The notes: generated from the sequence alone by a model not told the origin. 64,000 nt of DNA from Diabrotica undecimpunctata (GCF_040954645.1 NC_092803.1:119119461-119183460); one strand, 5' to 3'. Positions 22,060 through 34,399 are shown, numbered from the stretch's first letter. Numbers and translations are program-made.

Positions 22060-24470
22060 GACGTATTTTTCCTTTAGTTCTATGGCCATTGTCGAGCGTT
22101 GGATATTATGTTGGATACCATATTCGTTATCGTGACTTCACGTGAATCACAGCATCTCTAAATAACGATGTAGTCGATTTTCCGTACCATTGTCTTAGAT
22201 TTTTTAGCCATGATATTCTTCTTCTACCATGACTACGTTTAGATTGGATCTTTCCCTGAATGATCAGATGTAAAAGTTCATATTTTTCAGGATGTCTTAT
22301 GATCTGGCCGAGGTATTTCAGCTTTCGTCTCTTTAATATATTGATTGCTTGTGTTGTTTAGTTTAGGCGTCTAAGGACCTGCTCATTTCTACTGCTCCGT
22401 CGACCCAGCTTATTCTTAGTAGTCGTTTGTATACTCACATCTCAAGGGCTTATAAGTGTTTAAGCATCGCCTCACTTAGCCTCCACGCTTCCACTCCATA
22501 CAGTAACCTTGAAAAGATATAGCAATATGTCATTAAAACGCGAAGGTCAATACTAAGATCTTGGCTGCAAAGTGCGTTCCTCATTTTTACAAGTGGCTCG
22601 GGCTCGTTCTATGCGGCTTTTAATTTCTACGGTTTGATCCCAGCTGACATTGATATTACTACCGAGATACACGAGTTTCTCTACTGTGTCCAGTACGACA
22701 TCTCCGACTTTTATACCGTCATGATGTATATGGTTTTGTCTTTGTCTGCTAACTACCATATGTATAGTTATCTTAACGTTGAGTTTTAATCTATACTAAT
22801 CAAAGGTTTGTTTTATTTTGTATATTAGATTATGAAGGTCTTCTCCACAATTCTCCTAGCCAGCACGAAGGTATCGTCGGCATATCTAATATTGTTCACG
22901 GTTACACCATTAACAATAATACCTTTTGTTGTCTCGATTATGGCTTTCTTAAATATTTTTTCTAAAAAAAGTTAAAGAGTAAAGGTGATAGTACACAACC
23001 TTGTCTCACTCCTCTTTTTATAATTATGTCATCGGACAATTTTTGTTTAATTTTTATTATTTCCACTTGACGCCAGTATAGATTTGTAATTATTCGTAAA
23101 TCTGTATGGTCCAATTCAGCTATTTTCATTATTTCTAGCATTATGTTATGTCGGAACTCGTCAAAAGTTTTTTCAAAATCGATTGCACATATGTATAAAT
23201 TTTGATTTATATCTCTGCATCTCTAGATTGGAACTGGGATACTGAACAATGCTTCTCTCGTACTCAAGCCAATCTTAAATCCGAATGGAGTATTACTAAC
23301 TCTCTCCTCGAATATCGTGTATATTCTGCCATGTATTTCTGCCAAGTTTCTTTGACATTATGACAAATGTGGACATATTCCAGTGTCATAAATTCTGTTA
23401 AAGAGACCACACAGTGCTTTAATTCCATTTTCTCCCAAAAACTTCAGTATTTTAGCAATTATTTCATGCGGGCCAAGTGCTTTTATATTTTTGCCATTTG
23501 TACTGCCCATATAACCTCACTTTCTGTTATAGATGGGCCTGTTATAGCAATCGGTGTAAAATATTCAACTCTTTCATCTTCAAATAATTCAGAAATGTAG
23601 TCTTTCCATTCTTTTAACTGTTCATTGATATATAATATTCTCTGTCTGTTTTTGTCTTCTTAATGTTAGGATAGTTGTTTCCATTTGATTCCGACAATCT
23701 TTTTTATTTTTTTTGTGCAGATGAAATATGGCGTGTTTCTTTTCATAGTTTTCAATTTTATTACATTCTTTACTATGAGATTAAATTTTGGCATGTCTTA
23801 TCTTCTAAAATTTTATTTTCTTTGGGCCATAAGTCTCAGTATTTGTTCTGTTATCCACCTTTATTTTCTTTTTGTTTTTACTGCACTTAATTTTGTTTCT
23901 TGAACGATCTTTAATTCTCGTCCAAATTTCCTCAGTACTTCCATCTTTGCTTGATGTCAACTTTATTTTTTGTTCTAATCCACTAATTGTTTTTTGTTTT
24001 ACGGTATCATTTGACATCTTTTCTCTATCAATAATAACTTTTTGCTTATTAGTCTTAGTAACTCTTTTCCATCTCAGTCTCATTTTTTCTACCAGAATAT
24101 ATCTATCTGGCACATATCTATATATCTATATGTTGGCACTTGGATATATTTTGACTGCCACTACTGAATTTCTGTATCTTTTATTTTTATACATATGAAG
24201 TCTATTTGATTACGAACAACATTTTCAGGTGTATCTGCTAGCGATCTCCAGGTGTGAAGATGATGCTTTGGAAGTTTGAAAATTGTATTTGTTATTTTAT
24301 TATTGATTGCTTTTCTACAAAAAAAAATGCCAACATACCTCCTCTTTCGTTTCGTATTTTCAGACTAAATTTTAGTATATCTTTCTGTTCTCTTTCTGAA
24401 ATAATCTGATTGTTAAGAGCATTTTCAAGAGTTATTTTCATCGCAAAGACACATAAAAATCTCTAAATAA
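22060..24470 (-). mobile_element. RTE-like LINE, linker to C-terminus, many breaks
   Basis: Reading downwards on the minus strand: a basic linker (24113-23805), an RT start with ESEVIWAVQMAK and KALCGLFNRIYDTG (about 23540-23370), NTPFGFKIGLSTREALFS (about 23290), AIDFEKTFDEF with the first catalytic Asp (about 23185), IKRGVRQGCVLSPLL (about 23020), VNGVTVNNIRYADDT (about 22900), MVVSRQRQNH and LVYLGSNINVSWDQT (22759-22660), SRLLYGVEAWRLSEAMLKHL (about 22500) and KRLLRISWVD. Domain order is complete for reverse transcriptase and C-terminus, but frameshifts occur about every 100-200 bases. The endonuclease is missing. The 3' end is not sharply defined. Confidence 0.8.
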
Positions 24471-24534
24471 ACAACTAATTAATCAGATAGGACATGTACT
24501 TATTGAAAAGCATAACGAAAAATGAATTACTAAT

Positions 24535-26472
24535 ATAAGGGCATGCAGAGGGCAAGACGCAGACTCTGACCACCTTATGGTAGGCGCGAGAATGAAGCAG
24601 ATCATACCAGTTCTAAGGAACTTAAGCACGGAAAAACGAAGAATCAAGAAGAAGAGAACAAATGTGTGAAATATTTAAAAGAGGTATGGTAAAACCATCC
24701 AAAAACAGTATAGAACCAATTTACAAAAAAATAAGAAAACATGGTTTGATAAAGAATGTAGAAAATAATAATAAGATGAGCGGAGTAAATTAAGACTAAA
24801 ATTCTGAAATTAGGATCAAATGATGCTGCAAGTGAGAACACTTTAGAACGAAAAAGAACTAAAAAATATTAAGAGCAAAGAAAAGAAGATGTAATGAAAA
24901 TCTCTGGAACAAAATTGAGGAAAATTTCAAAAATAAAGATGTAAGATATCTGTATCTGGGGACAAAAACTGAATAGAAAGGATATAGTGTTAAACCTTTA
25001 ATTATGAGAGACCAAAATGTAAAAAGCCTAATGAATGAAAAAGACATTTTAAACAGATGGAAGGAATATTTCGAATATTTTCTAAATGAACAAGAAAATA
25101 CACAATCCAGATACAATCAAGAATATCCGAATACACAATAAAATCCAAATCATATCGACGAGATGCCTCTCACTAGAAAAGAATTTAAAAATATTATAGA
25201 AATCCTAAAAAATAACAAAAGTCTAGGAAATGACCAAATAATCTCTGAGATGTTCAAATATGGAGGAAATCTCATGCATGAAGCAATGCAGATATTAATC
25301 GAAAAAATATGAAATGAAGAACAACTACCAAAAAAATAGTCGAAAGCAATAAAATATCTCATTCACAAAAAGAAGATAAGAGCGAATGCAAAAATTACAG
25401 GGGCATAACATTGCTAAACGTTGCATACAAAATATTGGCAATATATATAAAGAATATATTAAAAAAAGAATGTAAGATATAATTGGTAAATACCAGGCGG
25501 ATTTTAGACAAAGAAGAAACACAACAGAACAAATTTTCTTACTAAAAGAGCTTGAAGAAACTCTCAATACCAAAAACCGACGACGATATTATATTTATAG
25601 ACTTTAAACAAGCATTTGATAAAGTTAAAAGGAAGGAAATATGAAAGTGAAAGAAAGGAAGGAAGACATAATGCTTAAAGAACTAGAAATGAACAGAAAA
25701 ATTATTAGAATTATACAACCAACTTTACAAAGAACAGAAATCCAAATAAAACTAAGTAATATCATATCAGACAAGTTCCTAGTAAATGAAGGAGTAAGGC
25801 AAGGTGAACCACTTTCATTTATTCTCTTTATTCTCATCCTTGAAAACATGCTGCGGAAAGCCAATATAAATAAAAAAAGAATTATATATTATAAAAAGCA
25901 TCAATGCCTGACGTTTGCCGATGATATATCAATAGAAGCCAAAGTAAACAGGAAGTAATATGAATAACTAAAGAAGAAGCCAATGCCATAAAAAGGACTA
26001 TATTTTGATAACATACAAATAAAATAGTTAAGAGGTGCCAAAGTACGAGTATAGGCAATTGTTATTAGGTCTATAGTAACTTATGCAGTAGAGATATGGG
26101 CATTAAATAGGAAACAACAAGAAATAGTGCAGATATTATGGGAACGAATAGTACGAAGGAAAATATCTGGAGAAAAAATGGACGTCGTTTAGATCAGAAG
26201 AACAAATGAAGATTTGATAGAATTATATGGGGAGCCTAGCAAGCTAGGACACATAGAAAGGATGCCAGAGGGTAAACTACCAAAAATTCTACTGTCAAGT
26301 ACAATAGGAGAACGTCAGAGATGAGGTGGACCCAGAACAAGGTGAAAAAGAGATGTAGAAGATAATCTAAAAAGACTCTACGTCACAAATTGGGGAATAA
26401 AAGTAATGGACAAAACGGGATGGAGGAAAATGATCATACAAGCCATGGACCTACTATACTTAGTTCCATTTC
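24535..26472 (+). mobile_element. LINE (RTE-like, second group), endonuclease end to C-terminus
   Basis: It starts with ADSDHLMVGARMK, the last block of an APE endonuclease (SDH). A long Lys-rich linker follows, then NRWKEYFEYFLNEQENTQ, KNNKSLGNDQIISEMFKYGG (about 25190), RQRRNTTEQIF, FIDFKQAFDKVKR (about 25595), NEGVRQGEPLSFILFILIL and CLTFADDISI (25905). After a deletion near 25960 come TYAVEIWALNRKQQE, HIERMPEGKLPKI and GWRKMIIQAMDLL. Frameshifts and stops are scattered throughout. It ends exactly where the palindromic element at 26473 starts. Confidence 0.8.
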
Positions 26473-26634
26473 AAGATAAGCTTGGGGAAACAGTTTCAGA
26501 CACGTAATCGGTGGGTGTGTCGTGTCATCGGAGCTTATCATTGGTTAGAACTTTTTTGTTAACCATGACAAGCTGCGACGACATGATACACCCTTCGATT
26601 AAGTGTCTAAAACTGTTTACCTCGAGCTTATCTT
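26473..26634. mobile_element. 162-bp palindromic MITE-like element
   Basis: The left half, starting AAGATAAGCTTGGGGAAACA, pairs with the right half, ending AGCTTATCTT, along almost the whole length. Paired blocks include AGACAC/GTGTCT, GTGTCGTGTCATCGGAGCT and AGCTGCGACGACATGATACAC, and TCATTGGTTAGAACTTTTTT with TTAACCATGA. It has no coding capacity and would fold into one long hairpin. It separates two LINEs with no spare bases that I can see. Confidence 0.7.
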
Positions 26635-27640
26635 GATACCGTCAAATGATGCAACAAATGGAGAGTCACTCTTAACCCAATCAAGACACAAGCCATCCTC
26701 TGCAGATATCCGGGAACCTCCCGGTTTGAGACGATGGTAACCCGATAGAGCTCTACGGATCTAGACTCCCGTTCCACAGTTCATTCAACTACTTGGGCGT
26801 TCAATTTCAAAGGAACCTCAATTGGTAGACTGAATTTAATCTCACTCTTAACAAATTGAGAAGAAGGGCTAAGCTACTGGGAGCTATATCGGGTAAATCT
26901 TGGGGGCACATAGCAAGACAATACACTTCACACATACAAAACCTACAACAGACCCATTATTGAGTGCAGGGCGGTTCTTTTCTCCCTACTGAACAACCGC
27001 CAAATAATCGCCATTATGGCCACCGAACGAAAGATCTTGAGAAAGATCATTAGAAGGCGTGCTGATTTTCTGTCGGCACTCATCCACCAACTGGCAAATA
27101 TACCAACAATAGAGAATAGAATCTGAACTTTCGGCAAAAGATACACACTTCGTACCATTGTTAGCTCCAACATCAGAGCTAAAGAGGTCCTAAAAATGTC
27201 TTACCATTGCCTAGGACACATACTCACCAGGCACCCCGCTAGAAAAGTTCCCTTCCTCCCGGCCAAACTTCTTAACTTGGCTGGAAACAAACTTCCTGAT
27301 GAGTATTTTAACATCCTAGAAGCGACGGCCTTAAGATATCGTTCACAGTAATAATCTACTTTCGCCATTCCGAGCCATTCGCACGGTATAGCTGGTAACT
27401 CGCGAAAGGTACCCATCCCCCCAGAACTGTATGACATGGCCACAAATCTTCCTTAACCAACTAATACCATCACGCACTACAATACACCACCAAATAACAC
27501 ACACTGACTGACTACTGCTTCTTAGCAAAGCCACAAGTCTATCCATCCTCCAAACTACTAACAACTGCAAACGCAAACTGGCGTCTGCTCGTGCCCTTTC
27601 TCTCCCTGGCTAGGAAGGCCACACCTTAAAGAGGCTCCCC
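26635..27640 (+). mobile_element. Jockey-like LINE, C-terminal region
   Basis: It begins in the post-YADD region with CNKWRVTLNPIKTQAILCRY, then an SRLPFHSSFNYLGVQF block, NLTLNKLRRRAKLLGAISGK and THIKTYNRPIIECRAVLFSL, followed by ATERKILRKIIRR (about 27030). A remote C-terminal tail reaches about 27350. The WxxKWxxxxNPxKTQ block and the YNRPIIEC block are typical of Jockey-clade elements. A second, more degraded copy with the same blocks lies at 40.9-41.9 kb. The reverse transcriptase palm is absent, so this copy is 5'-truncated. Confidence 0.7.
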
Positions 27641-27774
27641 GCCTAAACAAGGTATAAATAGCATTAATTCGAATTTAGAATTTACCTTATCTTGAAATTG
27701 AACGAACTATAGCCTCGACGGGCTGATTATTATTATTACATTAGTCTACGTTTTTATTCCATTAGGACTAAATA

Positions 27775-29375
27775 TATTGAAGATGTTTTCATGGGCAAAA
27801 GAACGGAACCAACACAAATTGGTAACGAGGAAGCTCCAATAATATTAAAATCTGAAGTCCAACATGCTATAAACAACTCAAAATCTGGTATAGCCTCTGG
27901 GCCAGATAAAGTTCATATCGAGCTGATTAAACTTATAGACGAAGACAATTTAAGTGCAGTAACTATACTCTTTAACAACATAATACAAATCTGGTGAGAT
28001 ATCTACAGAATGGCTATTACCGACCTTTGTTCCGCTACCAAAAACCAAGAACCCCAAACACTATAATGACTATAGATTAATCAGTTTAATGTCACACTTA
28101 TTTAAACCATTTTAAAAGATTATACATGCAAGAATATTGGAAAAGGGCGAAGCGAATATGAGTAATAGACAGTTTGGCTTTCGTAACGGTTTCGGAACAG
28201 TAGAAGCTCTGTATAGTTTCACAACTCTTGCCCAAAAATGTCGAGACCAACAAAAAGATCTTTTCGTTGCGTTTATAGACTATAAGAAAGCTTTCGAAAA
28301 AGTTAAACATAACATTCTCATGGAATGTCTAAAGAGAAAAGGACTCAACAAAAATGACATTAACATAGTGAGAAGTCTCTATTGGAACCAACAGGCTGTG
28401 GTAACATTAGATGGAAATAGCACGGGTGCGCAACAGATAAGTAGAGGAGTGGGACAGGGCAGTGTACTTTCACCATTACTATTTAATATATATTCCGAAT
28501 AGTTATTTACGCAAGCACTTGAAAACTGTACCGAAGGGTTCAAGATAAATGGTGAAAATATAAATAACATCCGTTATGCTGACCATACAGTAATTGTAGC
28601 TGAAAGTGAAACAGACCTGCAGACGTTACTAAACACAATTTGTGATACTGGGGAACAGTTTGGTTTAACAATAAACATAAAGAAAACAAAAACCATGGTT
28701 ATCAGTCAGAGGAGCAAAGTCATTACAAGGATCCAGATAAAAATGAAGATATTGAGCAAGTGGACAAAATGAAATACTTAGGAGTTTGGATTACGGAAAA
28801 TCTGAATCCGAAATCAGAAATTCGCTCAAGAATAGAGCAATCAAGAGCAGCCTTTTTAAAGATGAGGAAATTTCTGAGTAACCAATGACTCAATCAGCAA
28901 ATCCGATATGGGATGGTAAAATGTTATATCCACTTAATATACCTAATAGACACCATAAATTCTTTATGGTGTCCAAGCCTGAACTGTTAATGTTGATTTA
29001 ATGAGAAAACTGAAAGCTTTTGAGATGTGGCTTTTTAGGAGAATTTTGAAGATATCATGGACCGATCATATTACGAACGAAATGATGTTGCATAGAATGG
29101 GAAGAGACAGAGTAGTTTTGACCACCATTAAAAGGCGAAAGACAGCATATTTGGGGCACATACTTAGAAATGATAAGTACGAGTTGTTGCAGCTGATCAT
29201 GGAGGGTAAAATCAAAGGAAAAAGGGGTCCTGGTAGACGACAAATATCCTGACTGAAAAACATTCGCGACTGGACCGGGTTAAACACACGGACGCTCTTA
29301 AGAAAAGCAGAAGATAAAGACGAATTTGCAATGGTTATAGCCACCTCTCATTAGTTGAGACGGCACTAGAAGAAG
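27775..29375 (+). mobile_element. RTE-like LINE, reverse transcriptase and C-terminus
   Basis: Blocks in order: EVQHAINNSKSGIASGPDKV (27856), RQFGFRNGFGTVEALYSF (28167), VAFIDYKKAFEKVKHNILME (28266, first catalytic Asp), SRGVGQGSVLSPLLFNIYSE (28440), NNIRYADHTVI (28570; the YADD box is now YADH), KKTKTMVISQ, KYLGVWITE, KLKAFEMWLFRRILKISWTD (29004), RRKTAYLGHILRNDKYEL, GKIKGKRGPGRRQIS (29206) and DEFAMVIATSH. AAG-rich sequence follows the stop. It is one of the best preserved RTE copies here but has stops at 27996 and 28501, frameshifts and a lost catalytic Asp. The endonuclease is missing. Confidence 0.9.
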
Positions 29376-30522
29376 AAAAAGTCTAAGTTTTGAAAAAAAA
29401 TTAAGTTTTATTCATTGCATGCAAACTTTCGTCAAAGTTGGCCAAATTTGGCATACTACGCATTTCTTTGACTAAGTCTAGTCAAAATATTTAATATTTT
29501 TCCAAAGTGTGTGATATCTATCGTGGATATTCCAAATGTTATTTTATTTTCTATTTTATATTTTAAAAATTGATTTCTGATATGTTTGTTTAATAACGTG
29601 TCTAAGTTTAGACGCAACGTTTTGTAACAGTTTTGTAATTATGGCATCATTCGTCTCCTTTTCTCTTGTTTTACATGCTCATATTTTTATATGTACAACT
29701 CTTTGTGATCTCATGATTTGAAGTCATGAATCTTTTATTAGACAGAAGTTTAAAGATAATAAAGTCTGAACTTTAATAAACAAGTACAAAGAGCCCTTTA
29801 TAGTTACTATATTATTATTACGGCTGCTTTATATGATTTTCCAAGTATTATTAAGAGAATATTTCTATAAAAGAGAAACATTCACCTGTTTATCTTCTTA
29901 TTATAAGAACACATTTTTAACACGTCGTTGTTAGCAAATCTAAAAGAAACCATTATATTACTAAAAATCTACACAAATTACTCCGAAATGAATTTGGCAT
30001 TCCTTTTCTTACCTTTTACTGCACAAAAACCGAAAAATGTGACGGAAACGATAAACATCGCGGACTGCATTAAATGTACCGCTGAAAATGTAACCAAGTG
30101 GGGAAGGAAGAATTGGTGAATGGGAGGGGCTGGGGATGCGATGGGATTATAATGAAAACTGCGAGGAATTTGTCTTGTCTCGCGTTCTTCGGTGTGAATT
30201 ATGCAAATGCTGTCCGCCAACGTGGAAACGCGTCTCTTAAATTGCATTTCTCCAGCAATAAATAAGAGCTTTTCTCTCAAATTTCCAACAAAACCTATAA
30301 AATTCGCAGGGATTTTAAAAATTTCATTATACCAGCCATTAGAGGGTACTTACATATTTTCGCTATCGTTGGACTAATTATGACGTTAATTCGGTAGAGC
30401 AGCGATCAACCGATTTCGCTAGATTCCGATGGAGTAGTCGTAGTACATTTATGAATATCTCGAAACGTAATTTGTTTCTTTTAGCCTTAAGGTCTTATGC
30501 AACTTACGCCAACTTTTTTATA
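29376..30522. other. No recognisable feature
   Basis: AT-rich sequence without recognisable coding, inverted repeat or transposon end. The open frames at 29928-30280 on both strands overlap each other and resemble nothing known. Confidence 0.3.
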
Positions 30523-31613
30523 CAGAGTGTCCAGAAACTCTCCTTACAAACGAAGACTAAAGATTCCTCAGATAATTTTAAGACAATTTAACCCAATTCA
30601 CCTAATCCGAAAATGCTTAATAAGGAAGCTAGAGCTATTTGAAGATGGCGCCTTGTAATTAGTTTTTTTTTAAATACCTCCAGAACGCGCCTAGAAAAAC
30701 GAAAACTGGTACAATTATTTATTGAATTGAATTCATAAATTGCTTATTTCTAGTACCGATCATAGGCGTCCGTTTTTGGTAGGCTAACAGTTATTTTAAC
30801 GCATAACTTTTTTGTCTTTACTTTTTAAGCATTCGTGATACTAGATATTATAGATAAATTTTCAGGTATTCCTTCAAAAGGTAATCTTACTTAAAAGTCG
30901 GTGGGATACATCATTTTCTAGAAAAATCTATTTGAAAATGTTTCGTTTTTTCGTCATGAAAGTAAATTAATAGGTGTGAACCTTAATGAAACCTTAATTA
31001 ATTTTATAACTTATCTTTTGTTTTAATAAATGCAGCACATAATTTGTAAAAAAAAGTTTAGGAAAAGAAGCAAAAAATCAAATTGAATCAAAATTTTATT
31101 TAAATGGTTTTAAAAACAAAGTATTTATTATAATGGAACGAAACTAACACGAAAGAACTAGTATCAAAAGTAGATAGTTTCAAAAGATGCTTTACAGGTC
31201 AGAGCCAACTATTGCAAAAAACATTAATATAACGTTTATGCCTAAAAAAGTGAAAATTTTCAAATCGATTTTTCTGAGCAACTGTGTACCCTATCAACTT
31301 AGATTAAAAGTACTTTATAGTACTAGAATACCTAAAAATTTAATAATCTAGTATCACAAATGCTTAAAAGGTAAAGACGACAAAAAAGTTATGCGTTAAA
31401 ATAACCGTTGACCTACCCAACACGGACGTCTATGATCGGTACTAGAAATTAGCAATTAATGAAATCGATTTACTTCTCGAAAATAAATAATCCTACGAGT
31501 TTTCGTTTTTCTAAATAGACACGTTCTGGAGGTATTTAAAAAAAATAATTACAGGACGCCATTTTCAAAGAGCTCTAGCTTCCTTAGAAAGCATTTTCGG
31601 ACTAGGTGAATTC
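30523..31613. mobile_element. Fold-back (long inverted repeat) element, about 1.1 kb
   Basis: The left arm (about 30590-30890) is matched in reverse complement by the right arm (about 31613-31325). Shared blocks include AATTCACCTA, AGGAAGCTAGAGCT, TAAATACCTCCAGAACG, TCTAGTACCGATCATAG and ATTTTAACGCATAACTTTTT. The left arm extends further out (GTGTCCAGAAACTCTCC, 30533 on) than the right arm, which stops where the gypsy sequence begins, so its tip is lost. The central 430 bases are single-copy and non-coding. It is probably a non-autonomous DNA transposon. Confidence 0.75.
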
Positions 31614-31704
31614 CTTTCCAATTATTATTCCACGGCCAACCTCAATCGTCGTGGTTCCACGGCTCCATCATAACAGGTGTCCCTTCGTCTACAATTCCCT
31701 GTAG

Positions 31705-32185
31705 TCACGCTACTATGATCGTTTCGCTTCTCGCAGGCACGACTGTATCTTCTTTAATGGCTGCTTGCACAGTGTTGTCATTATGTGGATGAAGAAATAC
31801 CTCCTCGTTGCCTTTGATTACCTTATTCTTAAAATCCAATTGGAATCCATGCATATTCATTACATCCATTCCTAATATAACATCCTCTTCGATGTCAGCA
31901 ACTAACAGTATGGACGAACTTTTCTGCTCCAATTCCCAATTGTACCTGAATTTCTCCATGAATGTTGGCATTTTCACCTGTAGCGGTCCGAAGTCGCAAC
32001 CTCGTTGGTAACAGTTTCTTACGGCTGTTTATAACTGTTGGGCGTATAATGGTTCTGGTCGCTCCGTTATCCACCAACAACGTATGTCTTTTACCATTTA
32101 CTTCTCCATCTACATATACACTATCTTCACGACATTTTAAAGAAGCTATTAGTATGAGAGGGTCTTTGGAAAAGTTCCGGGTCAA
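31705..32185 (-). pseudogene. Gypsy retropepsin (protease) domain, frameshifted
   Basis: The frame 32185-31895 has SVYVDGEVNGKRHTLLVDNG with the active-site motif written VDNGAT, where retropepsins have D-S/T-G: the Thr/Ser next to the catalytic Asp is Asn. The second part, VILGMDVMNMHGFQLDFKN, lies in frame 31977-31705 and contains the ILG motif that closes the protease fold. A frameshift joins the two near 31950. Retropepsin cuts the Gag-Pol polyprotein; the altered active site and the frameshift suggest inactivity. The reading ends near 31614. Confidence 0.8.
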
Positions 32186-32211
32186 AGCTGCCCCCCTAAG
32201 GCTGACCCGTT

Positions 32212-33484
32212 CTAGTTTTCCTGGTGGTGAGTTTCTTGATTTGCGTCGTACCTAGGGTGCTTACATGAACTTCGTACGTGTCCTATTTCGCCACAATTCC
32301 AGCATCTTATGGTCTTCGTTTTCTTGTATGTCATACTCTTAATCATATCAACCAGCTGGTCAAGTTTATCTTCATCTTCTTCCTCTTTTACAGTCCTAAC
32401 TTTACTGTACTTTACAGAAGCCTGCGTAGCTGACTCGTATTCGAGGGCGGCGGATAAGACATCAACCAGCGTCTTGTGACGAGCTAATCGTAGTGTTCTC
32501 TGCATTTCATGATCACGAAGACCATCAATAAACGTTTGAACGGCCAATTTTTCCATCATGTCTTCGGGAGCTGTTGGATAAGCATATCGTACTAATCTGG
32601 CAATATCTACCTCATATTCTTGAAGAGCCTCATCTTTCTTCTGTCTACGATTTTTAAGCTGCGACTGATATACATGCTCCAAATGTTCGTGGCCATATCG
32701 CATATTTAGCCTCTTCTTAAGTTGTTCGAAATCATCGGTCTCCTCTATGGCTATGGTCTGCAGCACATCTAGGGCATCTCCTCGAAGAGCTATAGTCAGG
32801 TTTACAGCCTTTTCTTTTTCAGACCATCCATTTGCTCTTGCAGCTGATTCAAACTGTTTCATGTAGTTGTTCCATTACGATTTTCCGTCGAAAGTTGGGA
32901 CTTTAACATGAACAGAACCTCCACTTCCTTCAAATTTCGGCCGTGTCTCCAACTTACATTTCGTCTCGTCTTCTTTTGTGTCTACTGTAATTGGATTGTT
33001 TCCTCTCTCTGCCATCCCTGTTTCCTCCATCTTCCTTTCGATCTCTTTCATCTTTTCTTCGAAGGCCAACTTATCGGCAGCAACTTGGTTTTTTATCGTC
33101 CAGGGCAGATATCTCAGAAGTGACTTTAGAGATTTCCGAAGAGATGTTAGCAGAAACTTTGCTTTCCAGGGACGAAATCTCGTTAGAAACTTTGTTTTCT
33201 AATGACGCGATGTCACCAGAAACTTTGGCTACATCACCAGAAACTTTGGCTACATCAGAAGAAACTTTCGAAATATCGTCAGAAACTTTGTTCTCTAATT
33301 TCGAAATCGACGAGATGACAGCATCTTCAAATATATAAGTCTCTGGATCTAGTCCTTCTTCTAGCAAAGCGTTCTTTAGTCGTTGGACTAACTCAGCCTT
33401 TTTTCCGGTAGAAGCTAATTCTCTGTCTTCGAGATGTCTTCTTAAATTAGTCACTGTCAGCTCATAAATCGTAGCCATTTTCAC
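32212..33484 (-). pseudogene. Gypsy Gag with N-terminal SAP domain, coiled coil and CCHC zinc knuckle
   Basis: The start is ATG 33484 or 33478. Residues about 5-40 (LTVTNLRRHLEDRELASTGK, then KAELVQRLKNAL) match a SAP DNA-binding domain. A Ser/Lys/Val heptad stretch follows with tandem KVSGDVA units, likely a coiled coil. A frameshift at about 33070 links to MAFEEKMKEIERKMEE. A stop at 32864 (FDGKS, stop, WNNYMKQFE) interrupts the capsid region (GDALDVLQTIAIEE, HVYQSQLKNRRQKKDEALQE, FIDGLRDHEMQRTLRLARHK). CWNCGEIGHVRSSC at about 32286 is the nucleocapsid zinc knuckle. Gag forms the particle and binds RNA. A SAP domain in Gag is unusual and may influence nuclear or chromatin contacts. Confidence 0.85.
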
Positions 33485-33535
33485 AATTTATTTTATATTC
33501 ACTTGTAATTTATTTTCGCAATTTATCTTATGTAT

Positions 33536-33552
33536 CCCACTTCTGACACCAA
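33536..33552 (-). promoter_or_regulatory. Primer-binding site of the gypsy element
   Basis: On the minus strand, GGTGTCAGAAGTGGG directly follows the LTR end CATTACA. Its position and form fit a tRNA primer-binding site; I cannot name the tRNA with certainty. Confidence 0.6.
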
Positions 33553-33978
33553 TGTAATGAGAATTTATTTAACGGCTATGTCTCTATTTAATTTATAATG
33601 TCTTTATTAAAAGGTTCTTATTTTAATTTATTAAAAAGCACAATAATTTATATTAATTTATTTAACGAACAATACATAATTTATATAGTCGAACGTAACA
33701 TTTAAATCGCGAGCGCGTCTTCAAAATCAACTGTCCTCCATATGAAAACGTTTTGATTTATATAGATAAATTGCCGTTATCTCGAAAAGTCGAACACCCT
33801 CTAGACTAGACTGAGTGGCAGCAAACAGGTATTTTCACATCGGCGGGCCTCCAGAAATTTCGAACTGGTGTTTTTATAGCATCATGTGTCAGGTAGACAT
33901 GACCTAGAAAATACTCGAATGAATAGCATATCAGTGATAAACATATTTACCGTTTTTGGGTCAGAATTTATCGTAACA
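33553..33978 (-). repeat. 5' LTR of the gypsy element
   Basis: On the minus strand it starts TGTTACGATAAATTC and ends CATTACA, giving a TG...CA LTR of 426 bp. No partner LTR is present at the other side. The outer end adjoins a fragment of the dispersed repeat also found at 38.6 and 60.1 kb. Confidence 0.65.
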
Positions 33979-34140
33979 GTAACTTATATTTTTTTATAAG
34001 AGGCACCCTATATATTTTGACATTTTTCGATTAAATTTTTAATTTTCCTTCACCTGATATGGCATATTATATGTCTATTTTCATTCGTTGGAGTTACTCT
34101 ACAAATAAATTGTTTATTTGACATCACGTTATAGACACTT
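33979..34140 (-). repeat. Dispersed repeat R, truncated copy
   Basis: Read on the minus strand, it matches 38610-38775 and 60075-60225; for example ATGTCAAAATATATAG and CATATCAGGTGAA are shared. It is cut off at the LTR. Confidence 0.65.
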
Positions 34141-34399
34141 ATAAACAAAACACTCCATAATATTCTTTTTGCACATTTTATTATGGGGATAATAATCCTT
34201 CAGTTTTATTTACTACAAATAAGATCAATCAACTTAAAAAATGAAATTTACAAATTTGCCAAGAACGAAAATTACTTAAAAACCAGAGTTAATTTTATAA
34301 CAATATTAACAACTACGAAACAACTAGAATTCGTTTTACCAAAATTTAAAAATTATAATAGATGTTCAAAATGCCCTGTTTTGTTAGAATAATACTTGA

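Larger units (their letters stand above)
31614..33978 (-). mobile_element. Ty3/gypsy LTR retrotransposon, 5' LTR to protease, truncated
   Basis: On the minus strand the order is 5' LTR (33978-33553), primer-binding site, Gag with SAP domain, coiled coil and CCHC knuckle, then protease. The element ends abruptly at about 31614 after the protease; reverse transcriptase, RNase H, integrase and the 3' LTR are missing. I saw no envelope gene. The Gag and protease frames are interrupted by a few point defects only, so the copy is younger than most LINE relics around it. Confidence 0.85.

Noticed and set aside
24644..25573. Hydrophobic minus-strand frames resembling membrane proteins.
   Set aside because: They are shadows of the Lys/Asn-rich plus-strand LINE; reverse complements of such codons give Phe/Leu/Ile-rich frames.
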